Assembly: GCA_938091985.1 (NCBI GenBank) | Contig: CALKOE010000042.1 | Location: forward strand, 1-5,736 | Reading direction: 5' to 3' | DNA: 5,736 nucleotides | Source: an uncultured Acidimicrobiales bacterium | GTDB lineage: Bacteria > Actinomycetota > Acidimicrobiia > Acidimicrobiales > Aldehydirespiratoraceae | In this document: positions 1 through 5,736 of the stretch, piece by piece | Position numbering within the stretch: the first letter of the stretch is position 1 | Layout: each line of letters starts with the position of its first letter | The notes under the pieces: generated by a model | What the model was told of the DNA's origin: nothing | Databases searched by the model: none | The model's input: the letters and a program-made list of their open reading frames with translations, nothing else | Program-made: the position numbers and the translations under genes

Positions 1-1
1 G

Positions 2-673
2 TCGACCCCCGATGGCCGGCAGCACGCGATCGACACCACCCTCGAACTCTGCAGTGGCACGCTCGACGGACTGGTGACGGCGGCCGGAGTTGGTCCACCG
101 CTGCGCGGCAACCTCATCGCCCGGGTGAACTACTTCGGCTCGCATGCCCTGCTCCAGGGGCTGAGGCCCGCGCTTGCCGCGGCCGGCGCGGCCCAGGTCG
201 TGCAGGTTGGGTCCAACTCCACGACGACCACCCCCAACCTCCCCGATGAGCTGATCGCCGCCTTCCTCGGCGGAGACGAGCCGGGCGCAGTAGCGATCGT
301 CGAGGCGGTCCCTGAACCCTTCGACGGCGCAATCGCCTACGGGGGCGCCAAGCTCGCGATCTCGCGATGGTGCCGGCGAGCAGCCGTCACCGCCGAGTGG
401 GTCGGCGAGGGAATCACGCTCAACGTCATCGCCCCTGGCCCGGTCCAGACCCCACTGTTTCAGCAGGGCAAGGACGATGCCGACTTCGGGCCGCTCATGG
501 AGAACTTCCCGATTCCCACGGGCGAGCCAGCGACTCCCGATCTCATGGCCGATTGGATCATCTTCATGCTGTCGCCCGCCGCCCGCTTCGCGTGCGGATC
601 GGTCATCTTCGTCGACGGTGGGGCCGACGCGATGATCCGCAGCGACGCATGGCCGGCCTCGTTCTCGATGTAG
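2..673 (+). CDS. SDR-family oxidoreductase, 3-alpha-hydroxysteroid dehydrogenase/carbonyl reductase-like (5' end missing)
   Basis: The reading frame is open from the left edge to the TAG at 671-673 and gives 223 visible residues. The N-terminal Rossmann nucleotide-binding glycine motif lies off the window, so the GTG at 74 is internal, not a start. Seen in the fragment: LDGLVTAAGVG (residues 21-31, the NNAG position of classical SDRs), Asn43 in VNYFG, a Ser in VGSNS (Ser71), Tyr113 and Lys117 in the YxxxK motif, an APGPVQTP segment (144-151) and a C-terminal GSVIFVDGGADAMIR segment. The 42-residue spacing between Ser71 and Tyr113, against about 13 in most SDRs, and the VNYFG and DGGxDAxxR segments closely match Comamonas testosteroni HsdA as I remember it. 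That enzyme is a cytoplasmic NAD(P)-dependent 3-alpha-hydroxysteroid dehydrogenase/carbonyl reductase. The SDR assignment is secure. The subfamily is likely, but the substrate is unknown and could be a non-steroid carbonyl. The fragment suggests a full length near 265-270 residues. Confidence 0.9.
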   Translation, partial: STPDGRQHAIDTTLELCSGTLDGLVTAAGVGPPLRGNLIARVNYFGSHALLQGLRPALAAAGAAQVVQVGSNSTTTTPNLPDELIAAFLGGDEPGAVAIVEAVPEPFDGAIAYGGAKLAISRWCRRAAVTAEWVGEGITLNVIAPGPVQTPLFQQGKDDADFGPLMENFPIPTGEPATPDLMADWIIFMLSPAARFACGSVIFVDGGADAMIRSDAWPASFSM

Positions 674-680
674 TTCCCGA

Positions 681-693
681 CGCCTACCAGGCG
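681..693. terminator. Possible short hairpin between convergent genes
   Basis: CGCCT-ACC-AGGCG is a perfect 5-bp stem with a 3-base loop. It lies 7 bases after the dehydrogenase stop codon and spans the stop codon of the convergent PAQR gene (684-686). Its position between two convergent genes fits a bidirectional terminator. The stem is short and has no T-tract on either side, so chance is a real alternative. Confidence 0.2.
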
Positions 694-1373
694 AGCGAGA
701 CAGCCATCGCCGTGTGAAGACCCACAGCGGCCACGACAAACACGTGCCAGATCTCGTGGTAGCCGAAGGAGTCGGTCCACGGATCGGGCCATTGGCCACC
801 GACCACGAACGCGCCCACGGTATAGGCGGCACCGCCGCCGAGCAGCAGCGCGACCTCTCCGACCGTAAGGGCCGAGATCATCCACGGAACGAAGACCACC
901 ATCGACCAGCCGAACACCAGATAGGCGGCGTTCATCACTCCTGCCGGCGGATGGATCGGAGTCCACTCGGCCAGGATGCCGACGACGGTGCCGGTCCACG
1001 CCACCCCGAGCAACCAGCCCGATACAGGCGATTCGAGACCCAACATCGCGATCGGTGTGGCGGTGGTGGCGAACATCAGAAAGATCGTGGTGTGGTCGAG
1101 CCGGACCATGAGCTCGACTCGTTCGATCGGCCAGTCGCGCAAGTGCACGACTGCGCTGACGCCGAGCATCGCCGTATTGCCGATCGAGAAGATGGCCATG
1201 GCGAGAGTGGCGCGGTCGCCATCCACACCGACCGTCAGGAGGACCCCGACAAAAACGGAAATGACCGCGGCCCACCGGTGCAACACACCTCGGAAGCGGG
1301 GCCGGGGGCGACGAAGGAGCCGGCGGGCGGAGGCTGACAGATGGTCTGCTCGCGGATCGTCCAACAACTGCAC
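684..1373 (-). CDS. Hemolysin III family (PAQR) integral membrane protein
   Basis: A multi-pass membrane protein of 229 residues from the chosen GTG at 1373, the usual size for the family, with about seven hydrophobic segments. Numbered from that start, family hallmarks are PRFRGVLHRW (25-34) before the first membrane helix, Ser73 and His77 in SAVVH, Asp93 in LDHTTIF, FGW (154-156), and the C-terminal GYHEIWHVFVVAA with His206 and His210. The Ser, Asp and three His residues form the zinc site in structurally known PAQR proteins, and all are present. The common GTYTP segment reads TTATP here. Bacterial relatives include Bacillus hemolysin III and E. coli TrhA/YqfA; the true activity (hydrolase, or membrane homeostasis) is unsettled, and the hemolysin name does not imply a toxin. 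The frame is open upstream to ATG starts at 1433 and 1505. Those add an Arg-rich tail and would abut or overlap the divergent transporter gene. GTG 1373 is preferred because a TATCCT -10 element sits 6 bases upstream. Confidence 0.88.
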   Translation of the reverse strand: MQLLDDPRADHLSASARRLLRRPRPRFRGVLHRWAAVISVFVGVLLTVGVDGDRATLAMAIFSIGNTAMLGVSAVVHLRDWPIERVELMVRLDHTTIFLMFATTATPIAMLGLESPVSGWLLGVAWTGTVVGILAEWTPIHPPAGVMNAAYLVFGWSMVVFVPWMISALTVGEVALLLGGGAAYTVGAFVVGGQWPDPWTDSFGYHEIWHVFVVAAVGLHTAMAVSLAW

Positions 1374-1379
1374 GGGTGC

Positions 1380-1385
1380 AGGATA
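1380..1385 (-). promoter_or_regulatory. Candidate -10 element for the PAQR gene
   Basis: Read on the minus strand this is TATCCT, fitting TANNNT. It ends 6 bases before the GTG at 1373, so transcription would begin at about the start codon and give a leaderless mRNA, a common arrangement in actinobacteria. No TTGACA-like -35 is visible 16-18 bases upstream. This is a positional inference only. Confidence 0.35.
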
Positions 1386-1421
1386 CGCGAGCGCGCCGAC
1401 GGAGGACGGACGACCCCGGCC

Positions 1422-1427
1422 TACGCT
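1422..1427 (+). promoter_or_regulatory. Candidate -10 element for the MFS transporter gene
   Basis: TACGCT fits TANNNT and ends 8 bases before the GTG at 1436, again placing the transcription start at or next to the start codon. No clear -35 hexamer is seen. It lies on the opposite side of the same 62-base divergent gap as the PAQR -10 element, so the two promoters would be back to back with overlapping upstream regions. Confidence 0.3.
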
Positions 1428-1435
1428 CGTCATTC

Positions 1436-2953
1436 GTGAGCCGCCGTCGAGTGATCCGGAGCGAGACCGTCTGCGACGACGCAGAGCTCGCCCGCCGTCA
1501 GGCACCCCGCACCGACATCGTGGCCGAGTCGGAGGCCAACACAGGCCGTTATGGCCTCGCTGAGGGTCCGTTTCAGGAATACGAGCGGGTCATCGAGGTC
1601 GAGCGGGCCGCACACGGCTGGACCGTGCGCGAAACGACGACTTACCGCCTCGCGATCCCGGTGTGGGGATGGTTGTTTCAGCTCCCCGTTCGTCGAGCCC
1701 TTCGCGGTCGCAAGGACTCCTTCGCGTACTGGTGGGCGCCCCCCGACCGGCTCAACGCCCGCGCGGCGATGGTGCTCGGACTGCTCGCTGCTGCACAGAT
1801 CGTCGACGGGTACCTGGGAACTGTCCTCACCCAGACGATCAGCTTCGCCACCGACGAATTCGGCCACGGCAACAGCGCCCAGGGCTGGGTACTCGGCGTC
1901 GCCCGGGCCGGGGTGCTCTTCAGTCTCGTGACAGTTGCGCTCGCTGACCGGCGAGGACGCAAGGCGATGCTCATCGCGGCCGGCATCGGGGGATGCGTCT
2001 TCACCCTGCTCGGTGGACTCTCGCCTGACATCTGGACCCTCGGCGGATCACAGCTCATCGCCCGCGGATTCTCGACCGGCCTCGGCATCCTGATCGTGAT
2101 CATCGCCGCCGAGGAAATGCCGGCGCGCAGCCGGGCCTGGGCAGCGTCAGTGCTCGTGCTGAGCGCCGGACTCGGATCCGGGCTCGCGGTCAACGTGCTC
2201 CGGCTCGCAGATCTCGGCACCCGCGGCTGGCGCGGCGTCTACCTCGTGGGCGGCCTCGGGATCCTGGTCATCGTGTGGGTGGGTCGTCGACTCCCGGAGA
2301 CGCTGCGATTCACCCAGTCCGCCGAAGAGCGCGCTCCCGTATTGTCCGAAGAGCAGCGCAATCGTCGTCGACAGCGGCTGATCCTGCTGGCCGGGTCGGC
2401 CTTTCTGCTCTCGATGTTCTTCTCCCCCGCGTCGAGCTTTCAGAACGACTTCCTCAAGGACGAGCAGGGCTTCAACGCCTCAGGAATCTCCAACTTCACC
2501 CTCGTCACGTCGACGCCGGCCGGCCTCGGCGTGCTGCTCGGCGGCTATCTCGCCGAAACCCGGGGCCGCCGGGTGGTCGGCGCCACCGGCCTGTTGATGG
2601 GCGCCGGCTTCGCCACGCTCGCGTTCTTCTCCGGCGGACTCACCCTGTGGGCAGTGACGCTGTTGGGCGTGGTGCTCGGCGGCATCGCGGTGCCCGCCCT
2701 CGCCGTCTACGGACCGGAGATGTTCGGCACCCACGACAGAGGCCGCGCCAACGGGATCATCGTCACTGTCGGGGTGATCGGCAGCGCCGTTGGTCTCATC
2801 TTCGTCGGTCAGGTTTCGGACCGAATCGGTGAGATCGGCCCTGCGCTCGCGATCCTCGCCGTCGGACCGCTCATCGTTGCCTGGCTCGTGCTGCGCCGAT
2901 ATCCCGAGACTGCGGGCATGGAACTCGAGGAGATCAACCCAGAGGACGCCTGA
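1436..2953 (+). CDS. MFS transporter with soluble N-terminal extension
   Basis: A 505-residue protein from GTG 1436. Residues 1 to about 105 are hydrophilic and include a conserved-looking stretch, YERVIEVE (49-56), then TTYRLAIPVWGWLF (68-81). The membrane part follows: WWAPPDRLNARAAMVLGLLAA leads into helix 1, the MFS motif DRRGRK is at 171-176 between helices 2 and 3, a charged central loop (SAEERAPVLSEEQRNRRRQR) separates the halves, and the second-half counterpart LAETRGRR is at 372-379. About 12 membrane helices are suggested, with a C-terminal tail rich in Glu. The family is inner-membrane secondary transport of small molecules; I cannot name a substrate or direction. The start is uncertain. 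The open frame reaches GTG 1376, but codons before 1436 do not show the G/C-rich third positions seen after it, and a possible -10 element precedes 1436. GTG 1451 and GTG 1520 are alternatives. The gene is divergent from the PAQR gene and 11 bases upstream of the L,D-transpeptidase gene. Confidence 0.88.
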   Translation: MSRRRVIRSETVCDDAELARRQAPRTDIVAESEANTGRYGLAEGPFQEYERVIEVERAAHGWTVRETTTYRLAIPVWGWLFQLPVRRALRGRKDSFAYWWAPPDRLNARAAMVLGLLAAAQIVDGYLGTVLTQTISFATDEFGHGNSAQGWVLGVARAGVLFSLVTVALADRRGRKAMLIAAGIGGCVFTLLGGLSPDIWTLGGSQLIARGFSTGLGILIVIIAAEEMPARSRAWAASVLVLSAGLGSGLAVNVLRLADLGTRGWRGVYLVGGLGILVIVWVGRRLPETLRFTQSAEERAPVLSEEQRNRRRQRLILLAGSAFLLSMFFSPASSFQNDFLKDEQGFNASGISNFTLVTSTPAGLGVLLGGYLAETRGRRVVGATGLLMGAGFATLAFFSGGLTLWAVTLLGVVLGGIAVPALAVYGPEMFGTHDRGRANGIIVTVGVIGSAVGLIFVGQVSDRIGEIGPALAILAVGPLIVAWLVLRRYPETAGMELEEINPEDA

Positions 2954-2964
2954 GCGGTACCGTC

Positions 2965-3807
2965 ATGGCGATGGACCGACGAGCATTCCTGCTGGGCACC
3001 ACCACACTCGGCCTCGCAGCCTGTGCGGCGCCTGAGCGGCACCTCCTCGAATCGTACGAGGGCGTGGAGATCGAGCTTCGTCCGGGGTCGACCACCTCGC
3101 TCGACGCGATTCCCGACGTGACCACCACAAGCACCGGCAGCAACCCGATCTCGCCCATGCAGGCGCTGCGCGACTCGATCGAACCAGCCGAAGATCGCAT
3201 CGGCGTCTCCTTCGTCGCCCAAGCCCGCGGCCCGCAGGTGATCGTCGAGGAAACCGCCGGTGACGGCATTGCCAAGTGGACCTTCGACAACCCGGTCGCA
3301 TCGGGCGACGAGCTCGTTTTCCTGGTCGAGGACTACGACGGGGTCGACCACTACCGGGTGCTGCTGCCGACCCGACCCAACGGGTCGTTTGGGTGGGTCC
3401 ACAAGGACCAGGTCGATCTGCTTCGTCACAACTACGCGATCCAGGTCGAGCTCGATGAGTTCCGACTGACCGTGTTCGACCACGATCAGGTCGTGCTCGA
3501 GACGACGGTCGGCGTCGCTCGTGACAACGCGCCGACGCCGCTCGGGCGCTACTACACCACTGAGATCCTGCGGCCGCTCCAGCCCGACTCGGTCTACGGA
3601 GCCTTTGCCTACGGGCTCTCGGGCTTCTCCGACACCTTCGTGACATTCAACGGGGGCCCGGGGCAGCTCGGCATCCACGGCACCAACGACCCGGAGACGC
3701 TCGGATCCAATGTGAGCGCCGGTTGCATACGTATGCACAACGACGACATCACCAAGCTCGTCGAGGAGCTCAAGGTGACGGCCGGCGTCCCCGTCGAGGT
3801 CCTTTGA
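2965..3807 (+). CDS. L,D-transpeptidase (YkuD domain), predicted Tat-exported lipoprotein
   Basis: A 280-residue predicted envelope enzyme. Residues 1-20 form a signal: DRRAFLLG (4-11) resembles a Tat twin-arginine motif, and LAAC (17-20) is a lipobox, so cleavage and lipidation at Cys20 are expected. A Ser/Thr-rich linker (about 40-62) follows, then an SH3-like beta-rich region (about 80-152, ending in GWVHKDQVDLL), then the YkuD catalytic domain (about 157-280). The active-site motif is complete: His238 in GIHGT and Cys254 in SAGCIRMHN, 16 residues apart. Family members form 3-3 peptidoglycan cross-links or attach proteins to peptidoglycan through a Cys acyl-enzyme. ATG 2965 is chosen; ATG 2971 is equally able to serve. 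Neither has a Shine-Dalgarno, so coupling to the transporter gene, whose stop is 11 bases upstream, is plausible. The 3' end overlaps the convergent wecA gene by 38 bases. The enzyme class is secure; the exact acceptor is unknown. Confidence 0.93.
   Translation: MAMDRRAFLLGTTTLGLAACAAPERHLLESYEGVEIELRPGSTTSLDAIPDVTTTSTGSNPISPMQALRDSIEPAEDRIGVSFVAQARGPQVIVEETAGDGIAKWTFDNPVASGDELVFLVEDYDGVDHYRVLLPTRPNGSFGWVHKDQVDLLRHNYAIQVELDEFRLTVFDHDQVVLETTVGVARDNAPTPLGRYYTTEILRPLQPDSVYGAFAYGLSGFSDTFVTFNGGPGQLGIHGTNDPETLGSNVSAGCIRMHNDDITKLVEELKVTAGVPVEVL
3724..3737. repeat. Perfect 14-bp palindrome inside the L,D-transpeptidase gene
   Basis: TGCATACGTATGCA is its own reverse complement. It spans the codons for the active-site Cys-Ile-Arg-Met and the start of the next His codon. 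It is AT-richer than its surroundings and contains the only ATA codon among the 12 Ile codons of this gene (9 ATC, 2 ATT). The palindrome is certain; any binding or structural role is unknown. Confidence 0.5.
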
Positions 3808-4960
3808 TCTTTCCGTTGCTCGCCGCCTCGATCGCGGCAAGCTCGGCGGCGTCGACCTCGACGACTGCGCCGCGCCAACGCGGGTGAAAGACCGAGAAGA
3901 GCCCCAACGCCAGCGCGGCCACGCCGATCGGGACGACGGCGTCTCCTTCTCCGGTGTAGGTCGGGTAGAGCACGAAGGCCGACAAGAGCGCAGTCCAGAG
4001 CCAGAGGATGAGCACCGACCGGCGATGGCCGTGCCCGAGGCGCATCAGCCGGTGGTGGAGGTGCTCCTTGTCCGCTTCGGCTACCGCGGTGCGCTTCACC
4101 GCCCGCCGAGCAATCGCAAAGATCGTGTCGAGGATCGGGACGCCCAGGATCACCAGTGGGATGAAGATGGGAGCGAAGAAAAAGAATGCCTGGCCGGAGA
4201 ACTCCTCGGTGGTACGGCCGCCGACCGACATCGTGGACGCCGCCATGAGAAGGCCCAGCAGCAGCGCTCCGCCGTCGCCCATGAAGATGCGGGCTGGATG
4301 CACATTGTGGGGCAGGAAGCCGACACAGAGGCCGAGAGTGATGCTGGCCCAGAGGGCGCCCGGGTTGTTCGGGTCGAGCACGCCCTCGTTACCGAGCTGA
4401 AGCGCATAGAGGAGAAAGGTTGCCGAGGCGATCGCGATGATGCCCCCGGCGAGCCCGTCGAGACCATCGATGAAGTTCACGGCGTTGGCCATGCCGAGCA
4501 CCCACAGCACGGTGACGAGCGCCGACCAGTCAGCCGAGAGAAACAACAGATCGAAGAACGGCACCCGGAAGAACAGGATCGACACACCGGTGAGCGACAT
4601 GATCGAGCCGGCCAGCACCATTCCCGCGAGCTTGGCGGGCGGCGAGATCTCGCGGACGTCGTCGACGAAGCCAACGCTCCAGATCACTCCAGCCGCCACT
4701 ACGACGCCGAGCATCTCGGTGCGGGCCGACATCACCCCGGAGAACTCGTCGAGCAGCGCCGCCACGAAGAAGGCGACCAGCAGCCCGATCATCATCGCCG
4801 CGCCCCCGCCTCGCGGCGTCGGAACGAGGTGCACATGACGTTCGTCGGGCGCCGCCACCGCACCAATCCTGATCGAGAGCCGTCGCACAAAGGGGACGGT
4901 GAGGAAGGTAACGACGGCAGCCGTCGCACCGACGATCAGATAGGCCGAGAGGGCCGGCAT
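3770..4960 (-). CDS. wecA: Polyprenyl-phosphate N-acetylhexosamine-1-phosphate transferase (WecA/TagO/MraY superfamily)
   Basis: A 396-residue multi-pass inner-membrane enzyme with about 11 hydrophobic helices. It carries the family motifs in order: PDERHVHLVPTPRGGG (38-53), the metal-binding Asp pair in GFVDD (Asp100, Asp101), NAVNFIDGLDGLAGG (159-173, with Asp165 and Asp168), ARIFMGDGGALLLG (223-236), and the cytoplasmic His motif DKEHLHHRL (297-305). The His motif and the PxPRGGG segment match the WecA/TagO branch rather than MraY. The reaction moves a sugar-1-phosphate, usually GlcNAc-1-P, from UDP to undecaprenyl or decaprenyl phosphate. That first step serves arabinogalactan linker, teichoic acid or O-antigen-type glycans; which glycan applies here cannot be read from the window. 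ATG 4960 gives the normal family N-terminus and lies 28 bases after the glyA stop on the same strand, so cotranscription is likely. The C-terminus ends in a Lys/Arg-rich tail (GKIKGPRRGRR), whose last codons lie antisense to the L,D-transpeptidase gene. Confidence 0.93.
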   Translation of the reverse strand: MPALSAYLIVGATAAVVTFLTVPFVRRLSIRIGAVAAPDERHVHLVPTPRGGGAAMMIGLLVAFFVAALLDEFSGVMSARTEMLGVVVAAGVIWSVGFVDDVREISPPAKLAGMVLAGSIMSLTGVSILFFRVPFFDLLFLSADWSALVTVLWVLGMANAVNFIDGLDGLAGGIIAIASATFLLYALQLGNEGVLDPNNPGALWASITLGLCVGFLPHNVHPARIFMGDGGALLLGLLMAASTMSVGGRTTEEFSGQAFFFFAPIFIPLVILGVPILDTIFAIARRAVKRTAVAEADKEHLHHRLMRLGHGHRRSVLILWLWTALLSAFVLYPTYTGEGDAVVPIGVAALALGLFSVFHPRWRGAVVEVDAAELAAIEAASNGKIKGPRRGRRPSP

Positions 4961-4988
4961 GGTGGCGACGTCCGCCGCAGACCGCCGC

Positions 4989-5736
4989 TCAGGCCCCGAG
5001 GTCGGGGTAGGGCGGGAACGCAGCGCAGAGAAGCGCGGCGTCGTTCTTCACGGCCGCGACCGCAGCCGGGTCGTTGCGGTCCCGAAGCGCCCGGGCGATC
5101 AGCTCGGCGATCGTCGCCATCTCGGCCGGCCCCATGCCCTGCGTGGTGACAGCAGGGGTGCCGATGCGCACGCCTGAGGTGACGAACGGCGAACGAGGAT
5201 CATCGGGCACGGTGTTCTTGTTGAGGCTGACACCGGCATCGTCGAGCACTGCCTGGGCTTCCTTGCCGGTCAACTCCTCGTCGAACCCGCGGAGGTCGAC
5301 GAGCAGCAGATGATTGTCGGTTCCGCCGCTCACGAGGCGGAATCCGTGGCTCGCCAGTGCTTCGGCGAGCGCGCCGGCGTTCTCCACGACGCGAGCGGCG
5401 TAGGCGGCGAACTCGGGGGTGGCCGCCTCGGCGAAGGCGATGGCCTTGGCCGCGATGACGTGTTCGAGGGGACCACCCTGGATACCGGGGAAGATCGCCT
5501 TGTCGATCTTCGCCGCGTACTCCTCGCGGGCGAGAATGCAGCCGCCGCGCGGGCCGCGCAACGTCTTGTGGGTCGTGAACGTCATGATGTCGGCCAACGG
5601 CACCGGATTCGGGTGCTGACCACCGGCGATCAACCCGGCGATGTGCGCCGCGTCGAACATCAACATGGCCCCGACCTCGTCGGCGATGTCGCGCAGCGGC
5701 TTCGGATCGATGATCCGCGGATAGGCCGTGGCGCCG
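4989..5736 (-). CDS. glyA: Serine hydroxymethyltransferase (5' end missing)
   Basis: The frame runs off the right edge. 248 C-terminal residues are visible out of a usual 415-430, ending at a TGA at 4989-4991. The enzyme is cytoplasmic and PLP-dependent; it interconverts serine and glycine with tetrahydrofolate and supplies 5,10-methylene-THF. Seen in the fragment: AYPRIID (4-10), Asp28 and His31 in FDAAHIAG, the PLP-binding Lys57 in [63 protein letters not shown], and Arg190 in SGVRIGTP, the substrate-carboxylate Arg. Asp28, His31 and Lys57 keep the spacing of E. coli GlyA Asp200, His203 and Lys229. The ATG at 5666 is internal. One notable difference is Gln199 in TTQGM, where most family members have Arg. 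glyA lies directly upstream of wecA. Confidence 0.97.
   Translation of the reverse strand, partial: GATAYPRIIDPKPLRDIADEVGAMLMFDAAHIAGLIAGGQHPNPVPLADIMTFTTHKTLRGPRGGCILAREEYAAKIDKAIFPGIQGGPLEHVIAAKAIAFAEAATPEFAAYAARVVENAGALAEALASHGFRLVSGGTDNHLLLVDLRGFDEELTGKEAQAVLDDAGVSLNKNTVPDDPRSPFVTSGVRIGTPAVTTQGMGPAEMATIAELIARALRDRNDPAAVAAVKNDAALLCAAFPPYPDLGA

Noticed and set aside
460..1275. A 271-codon open frame on the minus strand within the dehydrogenase and PAQR genes.
   Set aside because: It is Arg-rich and has no motif. It is another frame of the PAQR gene and antisense to the dehydrogenase, both of which show clear family motifs.
1374..1505. Upstream extension of the PAQR gene to ATG 1433 or ATG 1505, and of the MFS gene to GTG 1376.
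   Set aside because: These extensions encode Arg-rich, non-conserved-looking sequence with weaker third-position G/C bias, and some would overlap the divergent neighbour. The starts at 1373 and 1436 fit family length and the possible -10 elements better, though this is not proven.
2809..3840. A 343-codon open frame on the minus strand opposite the MFS 3' end and the L,D-transpeptidase.
   Set aside because: Its composition is rich in Arg, Val, Asp and Gly with no recognisable motif, and it lies over two well-supported plus-strand genes. Long antisense frames are common at this GC content.
3817..3842. GCCGC...GCGGC inverted repeat just after the L,D-transpeptidase stop, as a terminator.
   Set aside because: The stem is short with a 7-base loop, is not followed by a T-tract, and lies inside the wecA coding sequence. 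Such repeats are frequent in G/C-rich coding DNA.
5139..5141. GlyA Gln199 as loss of the substrate-carboxylate arginine, implying a changed PLP enzyme.
   Set aside because: Counting from the C-terminus of E. coli GlyA puts the carboxylate Arg (Arg363) in the SGIRVG segment, nine residues earlier. The equivalent Arg190 is present here, so the catalytic set is intact.
3884..5149. A 421-codon open frame on the plus strand opposite wecA and glyA.
   Set aside because: Its translation is a low-complexity run rich in Arg, Glu, Asp, His and Gln with no domain, as expected from the antisense of a G/C-rich membrane-protein gene. The opposite-strand genes carry full family motifs.
1..5736. A hidden mobile element, CRISPR array, toxin-antitoxin pair, structured RNA or defence system.
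   Set aside because: The window is almost wholly filled by six conserved-family genes with uniform composition. I found no direct-repeat arrays, transposase, integrase, tRNA or long non-coding stretch.

Overview
This is a densely packed, visibly high-GC chromosomal window. Third codon positions are almost all G or C, start codons lack clear Shine-Dalgarno sequences, and intergenic gaps are 10-62 bases. The gene content and sequence style fit a high-GC actinobacterium. The transporter type, with a soluble N-terminal region starting around a YERVI motif, and the glyA-wecA pairing suggest Acidimicrobiia or a relative. This lineage call rests on remembered family resemblance and is an inference.

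Layout, left to right: (1) the 3' part of a short-chain dehydrogenase gene (+) resembling bacterial 3-alpha-hydroxysteroid dehydrogenase/carbonyl reductase; (2) convergent to it, 10 bases away, a hemolysin III/PAQR-family membrane protein gene (-); (3) a 62-base divergent intergenic region with a plausible -10 element for each direction, both placed for leaderless transcripts; (4) a major facilitator superfamily (MFS) transporter gene (+) with an unusual soluble N-terminus; (5) 11 bases later, an L,D-transpeptidase gene (+) with a Tat-type lipoprotein signal, probably cotranscribed with the transporter; (6) overlapping its 3' end tail-to-tail by 38 bases, a WecA/TagO-type polyprenyl-phosphate sugar-1-phosphate transferase gene (-); (7) 28 bases upstream of that gene, the 3' part of glyA (-), running off the right edge.

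The right half has a housekeeping and cell-envelope theme. GlyA supplies one-carbon units, WecA starts lipid-linked surface glycans, and the L,D-transpeptidase cross-links or modifies peptidoglycan. The left half (dehydrogenase, PAQR protein, transporter) shows no single pathway. There are no gene-free stretches above 300 bases. I saw no tRNA, rRNA, CRISPR array, insertion sequence, phage gene or toxin-antitoxin pair. I found no convincing new multi-gene system. The points worth a second look are the compact divergent leaderless promoter region, the transporter N-terminal region, the antisense tail overlap, a perfect palindrome over the transpeptidase active-site codons, and one unusual residue in GlyA.
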